Positions 1 through 7,702 of a stretch of DNA of 64,000 nt are shown here, piece by piece. The stretch comes from Streptomyces sp. Tue6028 (GTDB lineage: Bacteria > Actinomycetota > Actinomycetes > Streptomycetales > Streptomycetaceae): contig NZ_MLCE01000012.1 in assembly GCF_002300165.1 (NCBI RefSeq), positions 62,001 through 126,000 of the forward strand. The letters are read 5' to 3'. A program made the translations under genes and the position numbers. Position 1 is the stretch's first letter, and each line of letters opens with the position of its first letter. Under the pieces are notes generated by a model, which made no database searches, had not been told where the DNA came from, and worked only from the letters and a program-made list of their open reading frames with translations.

Positions 1-73
1 GAGTCGCTCCCGGTGACGGCCGCCTGTTCGAGAGGATGGGATCACGGGGTTCAGGGGACCGGCTGGAGGCGGC

Positions 74-1270
74 ATGAGCGGACGGCGACGGCACATCGGT
101 ACGGCGGAACGGCGGGCCCGGCTCGCCCTGCGGCAGAGGCTGGCGGTCACCGCGCGGGCGACACGGCCCGAGGAGGTCGCCGACTCCCTGGTCGCGCTGC
201 ACGGCACCGATCCGGCGACGGTGTACCTGGCGGTCGGCGCGCGGCTGGAGGACGCCGGGAAGACGGTGGCGGAGGTCGACCGGGCGCTGTACGAGGACCG
301 GACACTGGTGCGGATGCACGGCATGCGGCACACGGTGTTCGTGTTCCCCGCCTCCCTGACCGCGGTGGTGCACGCCTCGACGGGGCTCGCCATCGCCGCG
401 AAGGCTCGCGCGGAACTGGTCAAGAACGTGACCACCGGCAGCGACGGGCGGCTGACCGAGGAGTGGCTCGCCGAGGTCGAGGCGTCCGCGCTCGCCGCGC
501 TGGCCCGTCGCGGGCAGGCCACGGTGAACGAACTCACCCGGGACGAACCGCGGTTGAAGGAGCAGTTCACCTACGGTGCCGGGAAGAGCTACGAGAGCCC
601 GCAGACCGTGTCGTCCCGGCTGATGCGGGTGCTCGGGGTGGAGGGCCGGGTGGTGCGCGGACGTCCGCTCGGCTCGTGGACGTCGAGCCAGTTCCGCTGG
701 GCGGTCGCTCCGCCGCATCCCGAACTGCAGCCCGCCGAGGCCCAGCCGGATCTGCTGCGCCGCTGGCTGCGGGCGTGCGGACCCGCCACCGAGGGCGACC
801 TGAAGTGGTGGACGGGGTGGAAGGTCACCGATGTGCGGCGGGCTCTCGCCGCGGCCGGGGCGGTGGCCGTGTCGCTCGACGACGGCGCCACCGGCTATGT
901 CGCCGACGACGACGAGGAGCCCGTCGACGCGCCGGGAACGCCCTGGGCGGCCCTGCTGCCCGGCCTCGATCCGACCGCCATGGGCTGGCAGGAGCGGGAC
1001 TGGTACCTGGCACCCGATCTGCGGCCCGCCCTCTTCGACGGCAGCGGCAACGTCGGTCCGACGGTGTGGTGGGACGGACGGGTGGTCGGTGGCTGGGCGC
1101 AGCGGCCCGGCGGTGAGGTCGTGTGGCGGGTGCTGGACGACCGGGGTGTGGGGCGCGAGGCCCTGGACGCGATCGCGGCCGAGGCCGCGCGTGCGCAGGC
1201 CTGGCTGGACGGGACCCGGGTGACCCCGCGCTTCCGGACGCCCCTGGAGAAGGAGTTGTCCTCGGGGTGA
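74..1270 (+). CDS. winged-helix DNA-binding protein of the AlkZ/YcaQ-like (HTH_42) family
   Basis: A 398-residue protein resembling the HTH_42 family, which includes AlkZ and YcaQ DNA glycosylases that excise alkylated bases or unhook crosslinks. The N-terminal third has the family pattern of a short helix, 'LVALHGTDPATVYLAVGARL' and then 'RTLVRMHGMRHTVFVFP'. Known glycosylases have a QxQ or QxD motif just before DP; here that place reads HGT-DP, so catalytic activity is doubtful. The start ATG at 74 follows GGAGGC at 65-70. The gene converges on the next gene across a strong hairpin. DNA binding is a reasonable inference; glycosylase activity is not shown. Family assignment is from recalled motifs. 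Confidence 0.8.
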   Translation: MSGRRRHIGTAERRARLALRQRLAVTARATRPEEVADSLVALHGTDPATVYLAVGARLEDAGKTVAEVDRALYEDRTLVRMHGMRHTVFVFPASLTAVVHASTGLAIAAKARAELVKNVTTGSDGRLTEEWLAEVEASALAALARRGQATVNELTRDEPRLKEQFTYGAGKSYESPQTVSSRLMRVLGVEGRVVRGRPLGSWTSSQFRWAVAPPHPELQPAEAQPDLLRRWLRACGPATEGDLKWWTGWKVTDVRRALAAAGAVAVSLDDGATGYVADDDEEPVDAPGTPWAALLPGLDPTAMGWQERDWYLAPDLRPALFDGSGNVGPTVWWDGRVVGGWAQRPGGEVVWRVLDDRGVGREALDAIAAEAARAQAWLDGTRVTPRFRTPLEKELSSG

Positions 1271-1282
1271 GTCCGGGGCCGG

Positions 1283-1319
1283 TGCCGGGTGCCGCCGCGC
1301 GGTGCGGCGGCACCCGGCA
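1283..1319. terminator. bidirectional hairpin terminator
   Basis: Two perfectly complementary 16-base arms (1283-1298 and 1304-1319) enclose a five-base loop. They lie between the convergent genes ending at 1270 and 1327, so the hairpin probably terminates both. Confidence 0.8.
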
Positions 1320-1326
1320 GCGGGCG

Positions 1327-1635
1327 TCAGCGGGCGTACTTCATCAGCGCGCGCACCATGTGGCACGTCGTGTCGGACGGCGCGTGGACGCCGATGAGTT
1401 CCGCGGTGCTTCGTATCGTCTCGTTGCGGGCCTGGTTCGGCACGTAGACGCCGGAGTCGAGCAGGGCGATGGCCAGACGCATCGCCTTGAGCCGGCGGTT
1501 GTGCGTGACGTACCACTCGCGGGGGCGGCCCGGCGGCAGCGGGCGCTTCTCCACGGGCTCGTACGGCAGGTCCAGCAGGACCGCCCTCCTGGACGTGGAC
1601 TGGGTGGGCAGCGGCTTCAGTGCGGCAGCGGGCAC
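1327..1635 (-). CDS. conserved hypothetical protein, about 102 residues
   Basis: A small basic protein with a Pro-rich N-terminus, a central 'LPPGRPREWYVTHNRRLKAM' stretch and a predicted helical C-terminus. No signal peptide or membrane segment is visible. I do not recognise a domain and give no function. An ATG at 1641 directly abuts the AGGAGG at 1642-1647 and so cannot be read from it. The in-frame GTG at 1635 sits six bases after that Shine-Dalgarno sequence and is the better start. The gene is divergent from the ArsC-like gene at 1800, so both promoters lie in 1648-1799. Confidence 0.65.
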   Translation of the reverse strand: MPAAALKPLPTQSTSRRAVLLDLPYEPVEKRPLPPGRPREWYVTHNRRLKAMRLAIALLDSGVYVPNQARNETIRSTAELIGVHAPSDTTCHMVRALMKYAR

Positions 1636-1641
1636 AGGCAT

Positions 1642-1647
1642 CCTCCT
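1642..1647 (-). promoter_or_regulatory. Shine-Dalgarno that selects a GTG start
   Basis: On the minus strand AGGAGG is followed immediately by ATG (1641) and, six bases later, by an in-frame GTG (1635). Normal spacing favours the GTG. Confidence 0.6.
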
Positions 1648-1799
1648 GTCGCGGTCAGGGAGCCGTCCGGACGCCCCGGCGACACCCTCGAACACTGCTT
1701 CTATTCTACTGCCGGGCACTGACAAAAGCCGCTGGCCACAGGGCTCTTGGGGACCCCGTGACGCCTGGGGAAACCGATGTCTGGCGTACCGTGTGCGGC

Positions 1800-2159
1800 A
1801 TGGAGATCTGGATCAATCCGGCCTGTTCGAAGTGCCGCAGCGCGCTCACCCTGCTCGACGCCGAGGGCGCGGACTACACCGTCCGCCGCTACCTGGAGGA
1901 CGTGCCCACCGAGGACGAGATCCGCGAGGTGCTCGACCGGCTGGGACTGGAGCCGTGGGACATCACACGCACCCAGGAGGCCGACGCCAAGGAGCTGGGG
2001 CTCAAGGACTGGCCGCGGGACGCGGAGGCGCGGCAGCGGTGGATCACGGCGCTCTCGCGGCACCCGAAGCTCATCCAGCGGCCGATCATCACCGCGGACG
2101 ACGGCAGCGCCGTGGTGGGCCGCACGGAGGAGTCCGTACGGGACGCCCTGTCCCGGTAG
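1800..2159 (+). CDS. ArsC/Spx-family thioredoxin-fold protein
   Basis: A 119-residue protein of the arsenate reductase (ArsC)/Spx family. The N-terminus carries 'NPACSKCRSAL', with the catalytic-type Cys near residue 8 and a second Cys three residues on, giving a CxxC as in Spx-like members. The C-terminal half has the family signature 'HPKLIQRPII', where the conserved Arg-Pro lies in the substrate loop. ArsC proteins reduce arsenate with glutathione or glutaredoxin; no arsenic genes (arsB, arsR) are nearby, so a general thiol-redox role is as likely. The ATG at 1800 starts directly with the beta-strand 'MEIWINP', which fits the fold. Confidence 0.8.
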   Translation: MEIWINPACSKCRSALTLLDAEGADYTVRRYLEDVPTEDEIREVLDRLGLEPWDITRTQEADAKELGLKDWPRDAEARQRWITALSRHPKLIQRPIITADDGSAVVGRTEESVRDALSR

Positions 2160-2287
2160 CCCTCGAAACGGCCTCACCAACTCGGCTGTGACCTACGTTA
2201 CTTGAGTGACTGCGGTAACCGTTGAGTAACCCTGTTCGGCATCTCGTACATAGCGGCGTAACGCTCCACCTCACCCAGGAGGCGCGC

Positions 2288-2986
2288 ATGTCGCGTAGGA
2301 GAACTCTCAGCACGAAGAAGAAGATCGCGCTGTTCGTCAGCGCCGCGACCGTGGCCGGCGGCGGGGCCTTCGCCCTGGCCGCCACGTCCAACGCGGCACC
2401 GGTGCAGAACGCGCAGAACTCGACGGTCTGCCAAGGCCTGGCCACCGCGCTCGGCAACAACCAGAAGTTCATCGAGGGCCAGCGGGCCAACCCCGACGCG
2501 CAGTCGCAGGCGCGGATCGCCAACCGCGAGGCCGTCATCGAGCAGATCAAGGTTCAGCAGAAGGCGTCCGGTTGCGCGGTCGGGGAGTCGGCTCAGGGCT
2601 CCCAGGCCGGAACGCAGCCCGCGCAGTCCGCGCCGGCGCAGTCCGCACCCGCGAACAACGGCGGTGGCGCGAACAACGCGGCCGGCGGCGCGAACAACGC
2701 CGGCGGTGCGAACAACGCGGGCGGCGGCGCCGGCGGCGGCCAGCAGGTCTGCAACGGCTCGACCGTCACGCTCTCCGGTGAGGGCGGCGCCCCGGCCGCC
2801 TCCAGCAACCAGTTCCCGGCGGGGACGAAGCTGAAGGTCACCAACCTGGACAACAACAAGTCCACGACTGTCGAGGTCACCTCGGTGTCCGGCAGCTGTG
2901 TGCTGCTGAACAACGCCGCCTTCGAGCAGGTGCGGGAGCCCGGGAAGTTCCTGATCCGCAAGGCCGTCATCGAGAAGGTGGGGTGA
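2288..2986 (+). CDS. secreted protein with helical N-domain and Asn/Gly/Ala-rich linker
   Basis: 232 residues. A basic Tat/Sec-like signal (RRR then a hydrophobic stretch, cleavage near ASNAAP) is followed by a helical domain of about 60 residues with one Cys at each end. Next come a low-complexity linker built on repeated ANNAGG and QSAPA units (about residues 110-155), then a beta-rich C-terminal domain of about 75 residues with two more Cys. AGGAGG lies six bases before the ATG at 2288. The protein is probably exported and disulphide-bonded. The same layout (signal, helical Cys-flanked module, repetitive linker, C-terminal domain) recurs in the DUF1996 protein at 9848. Function unknown. 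Confidence 0.8.
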   Translation: MSRRRTLSTKKKIALFVSAATVAGGGAFALAATSNAAPVQNAQNSTVCQGLATALGNNQKFIEGQRANPDAQSQARIANREAVIEQIKVQQKASGCAVGESAQGSQAGTQPAQSAPAQSAPANNGGGANNAAGGANNAGGANNAGGGAGGGQQVCNGSTVTLSGEGGAPAASSNQFPAGTKLKVTNLDNNKSTTVEVTSVSGSCVLLNNAAFEQVREPGKFLIRKAVIEKVG

Positions 2987-3004
2987 CGCGGAGAACGGGT
3001 CGAA

Positions 3005-3038
3005 GGCCCTGCCGCTCCGGGACGGGGGCGGCAGGGCC
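3005..3038 (+). terminator. hairpin terminator after the secreted protein
   Basis: Complementary 11-base arms (3005-3015 and 3028-3038) lie 18 bases after the stop of the preceding gene. Confidence 0.65.
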
Positions 3039-3201
3039 GACACGTGTCCGCACCTCCCGGGGCGTCTTCGCACCCCATCGCATACGAGCCGTCGTGCGCG
3101 GCGCGTCCACGACAGGACGGGCCGGCGGTCGCGGACGCGAACACTCCCGCACGGGAGCCCGCACCGGCCGGGCGGAGTGACACCGGGCACACACAGCTCA
3201 G

Positions 3202-3239
3202 GTAACACGGGGTTCACATTCGGGCAATGATCGGGAAAT
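3202..3239 (+). promoter_or_regulatory. GlnR box upstream of glnII
   Basis: Four pentamers, GTAAC (3202-3206), TTCAC (3213-3217), GCAAT (3224-3228) and GAAAT (3235-3239), are separated by exactly six bases each. This is the a-b-a-b spacing known for actinobacterial GlnR operators (gTnAc-n6-GaAAc repeated). A TTGACA follows at 3246-3251. GlnR activation or repression of glnII by nitrogen supply is inferred from the family. Confidence 0.85.
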
Positions 3240-3340
3240 CGCCTGTTGACAGGCTGCCCGCATCCCTGGCGGCGCCCCAGTGCCGCAGCGCCGCAGCACC
3301 CGCAAGTGCGCCTAGAGACACACCCCGAAGGATGTGGCCC

Positions 3341-4369
3341 GTGACCTTCAAGGCTGAGTACATCTGGATCGACGGCACCGAGCCGACGGCCAAGCTCCGT
3401 TCCAAGACGAAGATACTGGGCGACGACGCCAAGGGTGCGGACCTGCCGATCTGGGGCTTCGACGGCTCCTCCACGAACCAGGCCGAGGGGCACGCCTCGG
3501 ACCGAGTGCTCAGGCCCGTGGCCAGCTTCCCGGACCCGATCCGCGGCGGCGACGACATCCTCGTCATGTGCGAGGTCCTCAACATCGACATGACGCCCCA
3601 CGAGTCCAACACCCGTGCCGGGCTTGCCGAGGTCGCGGAGCGGTTCGCCGCGCAGGAGTCGATCTTCGGCATCGAGCAGGAGTACACCTTCTTCAAGGGG
3701 TCGCGTCCGCTCGGCTTCCCCGAGGGCGGCTTCCCGGCCGCGCAGGGGGGCTACTACTGCGGTGTCGGCGCGGACGAGATCTTCGGCCGCGACGTCGTCG
3801 AGGCGCACCTGGACAACTGCCTCAAGGCGGGCCTCGGCATCTCCGGCATCAACGCCGAGGTCATGCCCGGCCAGTGGGAGTTCCAGGTCGGCCCGCTGGC
3901 ACCGCTGGAGGTCTCGGACCAGCTCTGGGTCGCCCGCTGGCTGCTCTACCGCACCGCCGAGGACTTCGGCGTCTCCGCGACCCTCGACCCGAAGCCGGTC
4001 AAGGGCGACTGGAACGGTGCCGGCGCGCACACCAACTTCTCCACCAAGGCGATGCGCGAGGGCTACGACGCGATCATCACCGCGTGCGAGTCGCTCGGCG
4101 AGGGCTCCAAGCCGATGGACCACGTCAAGAACTACGGCGCCGGCATCGACGACCGCCTGACCGGTCTGCACGAGACCGCCCCGTGGAACGAGTACTCGTA
4201 CGGCGTCTCGAACCGCGGCGCCTCGGTCCGCATCCCCTGGCAGGTCGAGAAGGACGGCAAGGGCTACATCGAGGACCGCCGTCCGAACGCCAACGTCGAC
4301 CCGTACGTGGTGACGCGTCTGCTCGTCGACACCTGCTGCTCCGCGCTGGAGAAGGCCGGCCAGGTCTGA
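3341..4369 (+). CDS. glnII: glutamine synthetase II (eukaryotic-type, GSII)
   Basis: Converts glutamate, ammonia and ATP to glutamine. The 342 residues match the usual length of octa- or decameric GSII, far shorter than GSI. Visible signatures are 'WGFDGSSTNQAEG' (about 39-51), the metal/glutamate-site 'GIEQEYTFF' (about 109-117), 'GINAEVMPGQWEFQ' (about 169-182) and 'WNGAGAHTNFS' (about 222-232). GSII lacks the adenylylation tyrosine loop of GSI, so the GlnE in this window should not modify it. The GTG at 3341 is chosen because the protein then begins MTFKAEYIW as in relatives; GAAGGA lies nine bases upstream. It is preceded by a GlnR box and followed by a strong terminator, so it is monocistronic. 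Confidence 0.96.
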   Translation: MTFKAEYIWIDGTEPTAKLRSKTKILGDDAKGADLPIWGFDGSSTNQAEGHASDRVLRPVASFPDPIRGGDDILVMCEVLNIDMTPHESNTRAGLAEVAERFAAQESIFGIEQEYTFFKGSRPLGFPEGGFPAAQGGYYCGVGADEIFGRDVVEAHLDNCLKAGLGISGINAEVMPGQWEFQVGPLAPLEVSDQLWVARWLLYRTAEDFGVSATLDPKPVKGDWNGAGAHTNFSTKAMREGYDAIITACESLGEGSKPMDHVKNYGAGIDDRLTGLHETAPWNEYSYGVSNRGASVRIPWQVEKDGKGYIEDRRPNANVDPYVVTRLLVDTCCSALEKAGQV

Positions 4370-4390
4370 TCCGCGCCACGGCTCCGTGAG

Positions 4391-4421
4391 AGGGGCGCCC
4401 ACCGTCGCGGTGGGCGCCCCT
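4391..4421 (+). terminator. glnII terminator
   Basis: A perfect 14-base-pair stem (4391-4404 with 4408-4421) and three-base loop lie 22 bases after the glnII stop. Confidence 0.85.
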
Positions 4422-4489
4422 CCCGCATGTGCCGGCGTACGCCGGCCCGTGGACCCACGGTGTCAGTGGCGCGTGCCAGTCTTGCCCCC

Positions 4490-5413
4490 ATGGAGAACCA
4501 CGAGCCGCTCGCCATCAAGGCCGAGACGGAGAACTGGCAGAAGCACGCCCGGATCTCGGAGCAACGGCTGCGTGAGCTGGTACGGCGGATCGGCGGCAAG
4601 GGCGACCACTTCCTGGTCGTGCAGCGCATACCCGACATCCCCGACGTCTTCATCCAGGTGTGGCACGAGACGGGCGGCGACTACCGGCTCGAACACCGCG
4701 CCGGCCGGGAGCAGTTCTTCGGGACCGGTGTGGCGGACCCCGACCGGGTCGCGGACGCCATGGTGGGCTGGGCCCGTCGGCAGGACGACTGGCACGCGGG
4801 TCTCGGCTGGGAACCGGTGGCGGCCGACCCCGCAGCGGACGTCCCCGAACTGCCCGAGGACGTGCGCGAGGAGGTCGAGGAGCACGTACGGGAGCTGCTG
4901 CGCTGCGGGTACGACGACCGCGCCCGGCTGGCGGAGGACGCCGAGGAGTGGCTCGTGGACGGCGACGACCGACCGGTGTCCGCGGTCCAGGCCCGGGAGC
5001 TCGTGGACCGGCTCTGGCTGGAGCGTCTGGCCGAGCAGGAGACCTGGCAGGGTCTCACGGACCCGGAGCGCCTCACCACGGCCTTCGAGTCGCTCGACGC
5101 GGAAGGCATCACCGCCCGGGAGAACTTCACCTGCTGCCGCTCCTGCGGCACCGCCGAGATCGGCGGCGAGAGCCGCGAAGGAGCCCGCGGCTTCGTCTAC
5201 TTCCACTCGCAGTGCACACAGAGCGCCGCCGCCGGGCACGGACTGACACTGCTGTACGGAGGGTTCGACGGTTCGGCCGACACCACCGAGGCCGTCGGAC
5301 GCGAGGTCGTCGCCGCGCTCACCGCCGCCGGACTGTCCGCCCAGTGGGACGGCAGCCCGGACAGGGCGATCACCGTGACGCCCCTGACCTGGCACAAACG
5401 CCTGGTGGGATGA
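4490..5413 (+). CDS. DUF6891-like protein with a Cys-rich C-terminal region
   Basis: 307 residues, acidic, no signal peptide or membrane segment. The N-terminal part resembles a small alpha/beta domain that could bind a partner ('FLVVQRIPDIPDVFIQVWHE'). The middle is helical and acidic. The C-terminal part has 'ENFTCCRSCG' and a downstream 'FHSQCTQSA', a C-C-x-x-C plus Cys pattern that could hold zinc, then an alternating beta/alpha end. I recall this layout as DUF6891 but cannot confirm it. The ATG at 4490 is 49 bases after the region cleared by the glnII terminator; no clear Shine-Dalgarno is present. Function unknown. Confidence 0.75.
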   Translation: MENHEPLAIKAETENWQKHARISEQRLRELVRRIGGKGDHFLVVQRIPDIPDVFIQVWHETGGDYRLEHRAGREQFFGTGVADPDRVADAMVGWARRQDDWHAGLGWEPVAADPAADVPELPEDVREEVEEHVRELLRCGYDDRARLAEDAEEWLVDGDDRPVSAVQARELVDRLWLERLAEQETWQGLTDPERLTTAFESLDAEGITARENFTCCRSCGTAEIGGESREGARGFVYFHSQCTQSAAAGHGLTLLYGGFDGSADTTEAVGREVVAALTAAGLSAQWDGSPDRAITVTPLTWHKRLVG

Positions 5414-5501
5414 CGCGGGCGAGGCCAGGATCACGCCAATCCGGCGTCCGGCCCGTGAGAGTAGGCTCCTGCCCGGCGCCGGGTTCTGCTTCAATGGGGT
5501 C

Positions 5502-5736
5502 ATGGCCGGTTTCCAGAAGCACCTCGCGACAGGTCGCCATGACCTGGAGCCCTTCTGGCCGTCCCGTCAGCATCACGACTTCGACCGGGTGTGTTGCCGC
5601 GCGATGAACGCGCCGGCCCTCTAAAGCCGTACACCCCGGCCTTCGGCCAGCGCGCACGACGTACGTCCTCGACGGCCCCGACCACGAACTCGCGGTCGTC
5701 GACCTCCCCGACGAACTTCTCGCGCGAAAGAGCTGA
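5502..5736 (+). CDS. small ORF apparently split by a +1 frameshift at CTC-TAA
   Basis: An ATG at 5502 opens a 40-residue frame (MAGFQKHLATGRHDLEPFW...NAPAL) that stops at TAA, 5622-5624. Skipping one base lets reading resume at AAA (5623) in the +1 frame and run 37 more codons (KAVHPGLRPARTTYVLDG...LLARKS) to TGA at 5734-5736. Both halves have high G/C in third positions and protein-like composition, and joined they make a 77-residue protein. The end lies six bases before the regulator ATG at 5743, suggesting a two-gene unit. Explanations are programmed +1 frameshifting at a slow stop, a natural one-base insertion (pseudogene), or a sequencing error. Upstream Shine-Dalgarno is weak. No family recognised. 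Confidence 0.55.
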
Positions 5737-5742
5737 CCTCTC

Positions 5743-6363
5743 ATGGCGACCACTCGTTCCTTCTCCTCCGTCGCGTCCTCCCCCGCCCTCGACTCCGTCC
5801 GGGCGGGCGGCGGGCCGTCCACCCTTCCGGCCGGCCCCGGGCGGCACCGGCTGCGTGCCGTCGACCGGGACGAGGTGGTGGACGTCACCGAGTTCCTGCC
5901 GCCGGGCGCCACCTGGCTGCCCGCTCCCCAGCACACCGTGCCCGTCCTGCCGGGACAGCCGCCGATGATCGGCTACCTGGTCCTCGTCCCGGCGGACCAG
6001 CACCCCGCGCTGCCCGTCGCCGTGCCGGACCGGCCCGCGCCGTCGGAGGCGGCCGACGCCGACGGCGACGACCCGCTTCTCCGCATCGACAGCGTGCAGC
6101 GCACCGCCGAGGTCGACGGACGGCCGCTCGACCTCACCTACCTGGAGTTCGAGCTGCTCGCGCACCTCGTCGCCCACCCGCACCGGGTGCACACCCGCGA
6201 CCAGCTGGTCACCACGGTGTGGGGCTACGGTCACGTGGGCGACGGACGGACCGTCGACGTCCATGTCGCCCGGCTGCGCCGCAAGCTCGGCGCGCAGCAC
6301 CGGCAGACGATCCAGACCGTACGCCGCGTGGGATACAAGTACGCGCCTCCGACCGGTCGTTGA
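5743..6363 (+). CDS. winged-helix (OmpR/PhoB-type) transcriptional regulator without a receiver
   Basis: 206 residues. The C-terminal 95 or so residues form a typical OmpR/PhoB winged helix: 'LDLTYLEFELLAHL', 'RDQLVTTVWGY', the recognition region 'RTVDVHVARLRRKL' and the wing 'TIQTVRRVGYKY'. The N-terminal 110 residues contain no receiver domain and no phosphoacceptor Asp pattern. Instead there is a Pro/Ala-rich stretch and a short hydrophobic strand 'MIGYLVLVPAD'. The protein is therefore not a standard response regulator and probably senses or binds something else through its N-terminus. The ATG is six bases after the upstream small ORF, so translational coupling is likely. Confidence 0.85.
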   Translation: MATTRSFSSVASSPALDSVRAGGGPSTLPAGPGRHRLRAVDRDEVVDVTEFLPPGATWLPAPQHTVPVLPGQPPMIGYLVLVPADQHPALPVAVPDRPAPSEAADADGDDPLLRIDSVQRTAEVDGRPLDLTYLEFELLAHLVAHPHRVHTRDQLVTTVWGYGHVGDGRTVDVHVARLRRKLGAQHRQTIQTVRRVGYKYAPPTGR

Positions 6364-6459
6364 TCCTGATCGTGCCGCCGAGCGGCCGGTCGCGGTGACG
6401 GATCTTCTGTCGGCAGAATCCTGTTCCGTGCGGACGGCCGGCCGTGCAGAGTCGTCCCC

Positions 6460-7452
6460 ATGAGACTGCTGATGCTCGGAGGTACGGAGTTCGTGGGACG
6501 CGCCGTCGTCGAGGCGGCGCTCGCCCGGGGGTGGGAGGTGACCGTCTTCCACCGGGGGCGGCACGAACCCCCGCCCGGGGTGCGCTCGTTGCTCGGCGAC
6601 CGCACCGCGCCGGACGGGCTCGCGGCGCTCGCCGACGGTGAGTGGGACGTCGTCGTCGACACCTGGTCGGCGGCGCCGCGGGCCGTGCGGGACGCGGCAC
6701 TCCTGCTGGCCGGCCGGGTGCGGCGGTACGCGTACGTGTCCAGCTGCTCGGTGTACGCGTGGGCACCGGCCGCCGGCTACACGGAGGACGCCGCCCTGGT
6801 GACCGGGGCGTCCGCCGCCGCGGAACAGACCGACTACGCGCGGGACAAGCGAGGCGCGGAGCTGGCCGTGCTCGACGCCTTCGGCGAGGAGCGCTCGCTG
6901 CTCGTGCGGGCCGGGCTGGTCCTCGGCCCGTACGAGAACATCGGGCGGCTGCCGTGGTGGCTGAACCGGATCGCGCGGGGCGGGCCCGTCCTCGCGCCCG
7001 GCCCGCGCGACCTGCCGATCCAGTACATCGACGTCCGTGACCTCGCCGAGTGGACGCTCACGGCGGTGGAGGGGGCGCCGGGCGGCGCGTACAACCTCGT
7101 CTCTCCGCCGGGGCACAGCACCATGGGAGAGCTCCTCGACGCGTGCGTGTCCGTCACCGGGGCATCGGCGGAGCTGCGGTGGACCGCCGCCGAGGCCGTG
7201 CTCGACGCCGGGATCGAGCCGTGGACGCAGCTGCCGGTATGGGTGCCGGCGGGCAGCGATCTGCACGACGCCCTGCACAGGGCGGACGTCTCCCGCGCGG
7301 TGGACGCGGGGCTGCGGTGCCGGGGCGTCCTGGAGACCGTCACCGACACCTGGAGCTGGCTCCAGGAGCTCGGCGGGATCGCCCCGCAGCGGCCCGACCG
7401 ACCCGTGGTGGGGCTCTCCCCCGAACAGGAGGCGAAAGCACTGGCGGGCTGA
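6460..7452 (+). CDS. NAD-dependent epimerase/dehydratase-like (extended/atypical SDR) protein
   Basis: 330 residues with a Rossmann start 'MRLLMLGGTEFVGRAVVEAA'. The glycine motif is GGTxFxG rather than the classical GxxGxxG, as in atypical SDRs and some NAD-dependent epimerase relatives. 'YAYVSSCSVYAW' supplies the strand and Ser region. A Tyr-x3-Lys pair is present as 'YARDKRG', and 'LVRAGLVLGPYENIGRLPWWLNR' matches the substrate-domain entry. The second half ends with 'GSDLHDALHRADVSRAVDAGLRCRGVLETVTDTW', typical of reductase-like SDRs. A substrate cannot be named. It is cytosolic and probably monocistronic; a tandem repeat lies downstream. Confidence 0.85.
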   Translation: MRLLMLGGTEFVGRAVVEAALARGWEVTVFHRGRHEPPPGVRSLLGDRTAPDGLAALADGEWDVVVDTWSAAPRAVRDAALLLAGRVRRYAYVSSCSVYAWAPAAGYTEDAALVTGASAAAEQTDYARDKRGAELAVLDAFGEERSLLVRAGLVLGPYENIGRLPWWLNRIARGGPVLAPGPRDLPIQYIDVRDLAEWTLTAVEGAPGGAYNLVSPPGHSTMGELLDACVSVTGASAELRWTAAEAVLDAGIEPWTQLPVWVPAGSDLHDALHRADVSRAVDAGLRCRGVLETVTDTWSWLQELGGIAPQRPDRPVVGLSPEQEAKALAG

Positions 7453-7486
7453 GCGGGGGCTGCCTGCCCGGCCCCCCTCGTCAGCA

Positions 7487-7610
7487 CCGGGATCCCGGTC
7501 GCCCTCGTCCGCACGGGCATCCCGGTCGCCCTCGTCCGCACCGGCATCCCGGTCGCCCTCGTCCGCACCGGCATCCCGGTCGCTCTCGTCCGCACGGGCG
7601 TCCCGGTTCG
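7487..7610. repeat. 27-bp tandem repeat, about 4.5 copies
   Basis: Four nearly identical 27-base units start at 7487, 7514, 7541 and 7568, with a partial fifth from 7595. The invariant core is CCCGGTCGC(C/T)CTCGTCCGCA. Units differ at one to three positions. The array fills the gap between the SDR stop and the histidine kinase start at 7703. The period is a multiple of three, but no credible gene uses it. Confidence 0.9.
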
Positions 7611-7702
7611 CTCTCCCGCATGCCGGGGGTGGTGCCGGCACCACCGCCGGTAGGGGTGCCCGGCCCAGTGACCCGGTGCATCCGGTCGGTGAGACTGAGG
7701 CC

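Noticed and set aside
1..73. A truncated gene at the window start
   Set aside because: No frame with coding character could be identified. The bases look like a leader for the gene at 74.
5494..5607. An alternative small frame starting at ATG 5494
   Set aside because: It stops early and its Ser/Thr/Arg-rich translation looks like shadow sequence, unlike the frame starting at 5502.
7487..7610. CRISPR array
   Set aside because: The units are contiguous without unique spacers and no cas gene is nearby.
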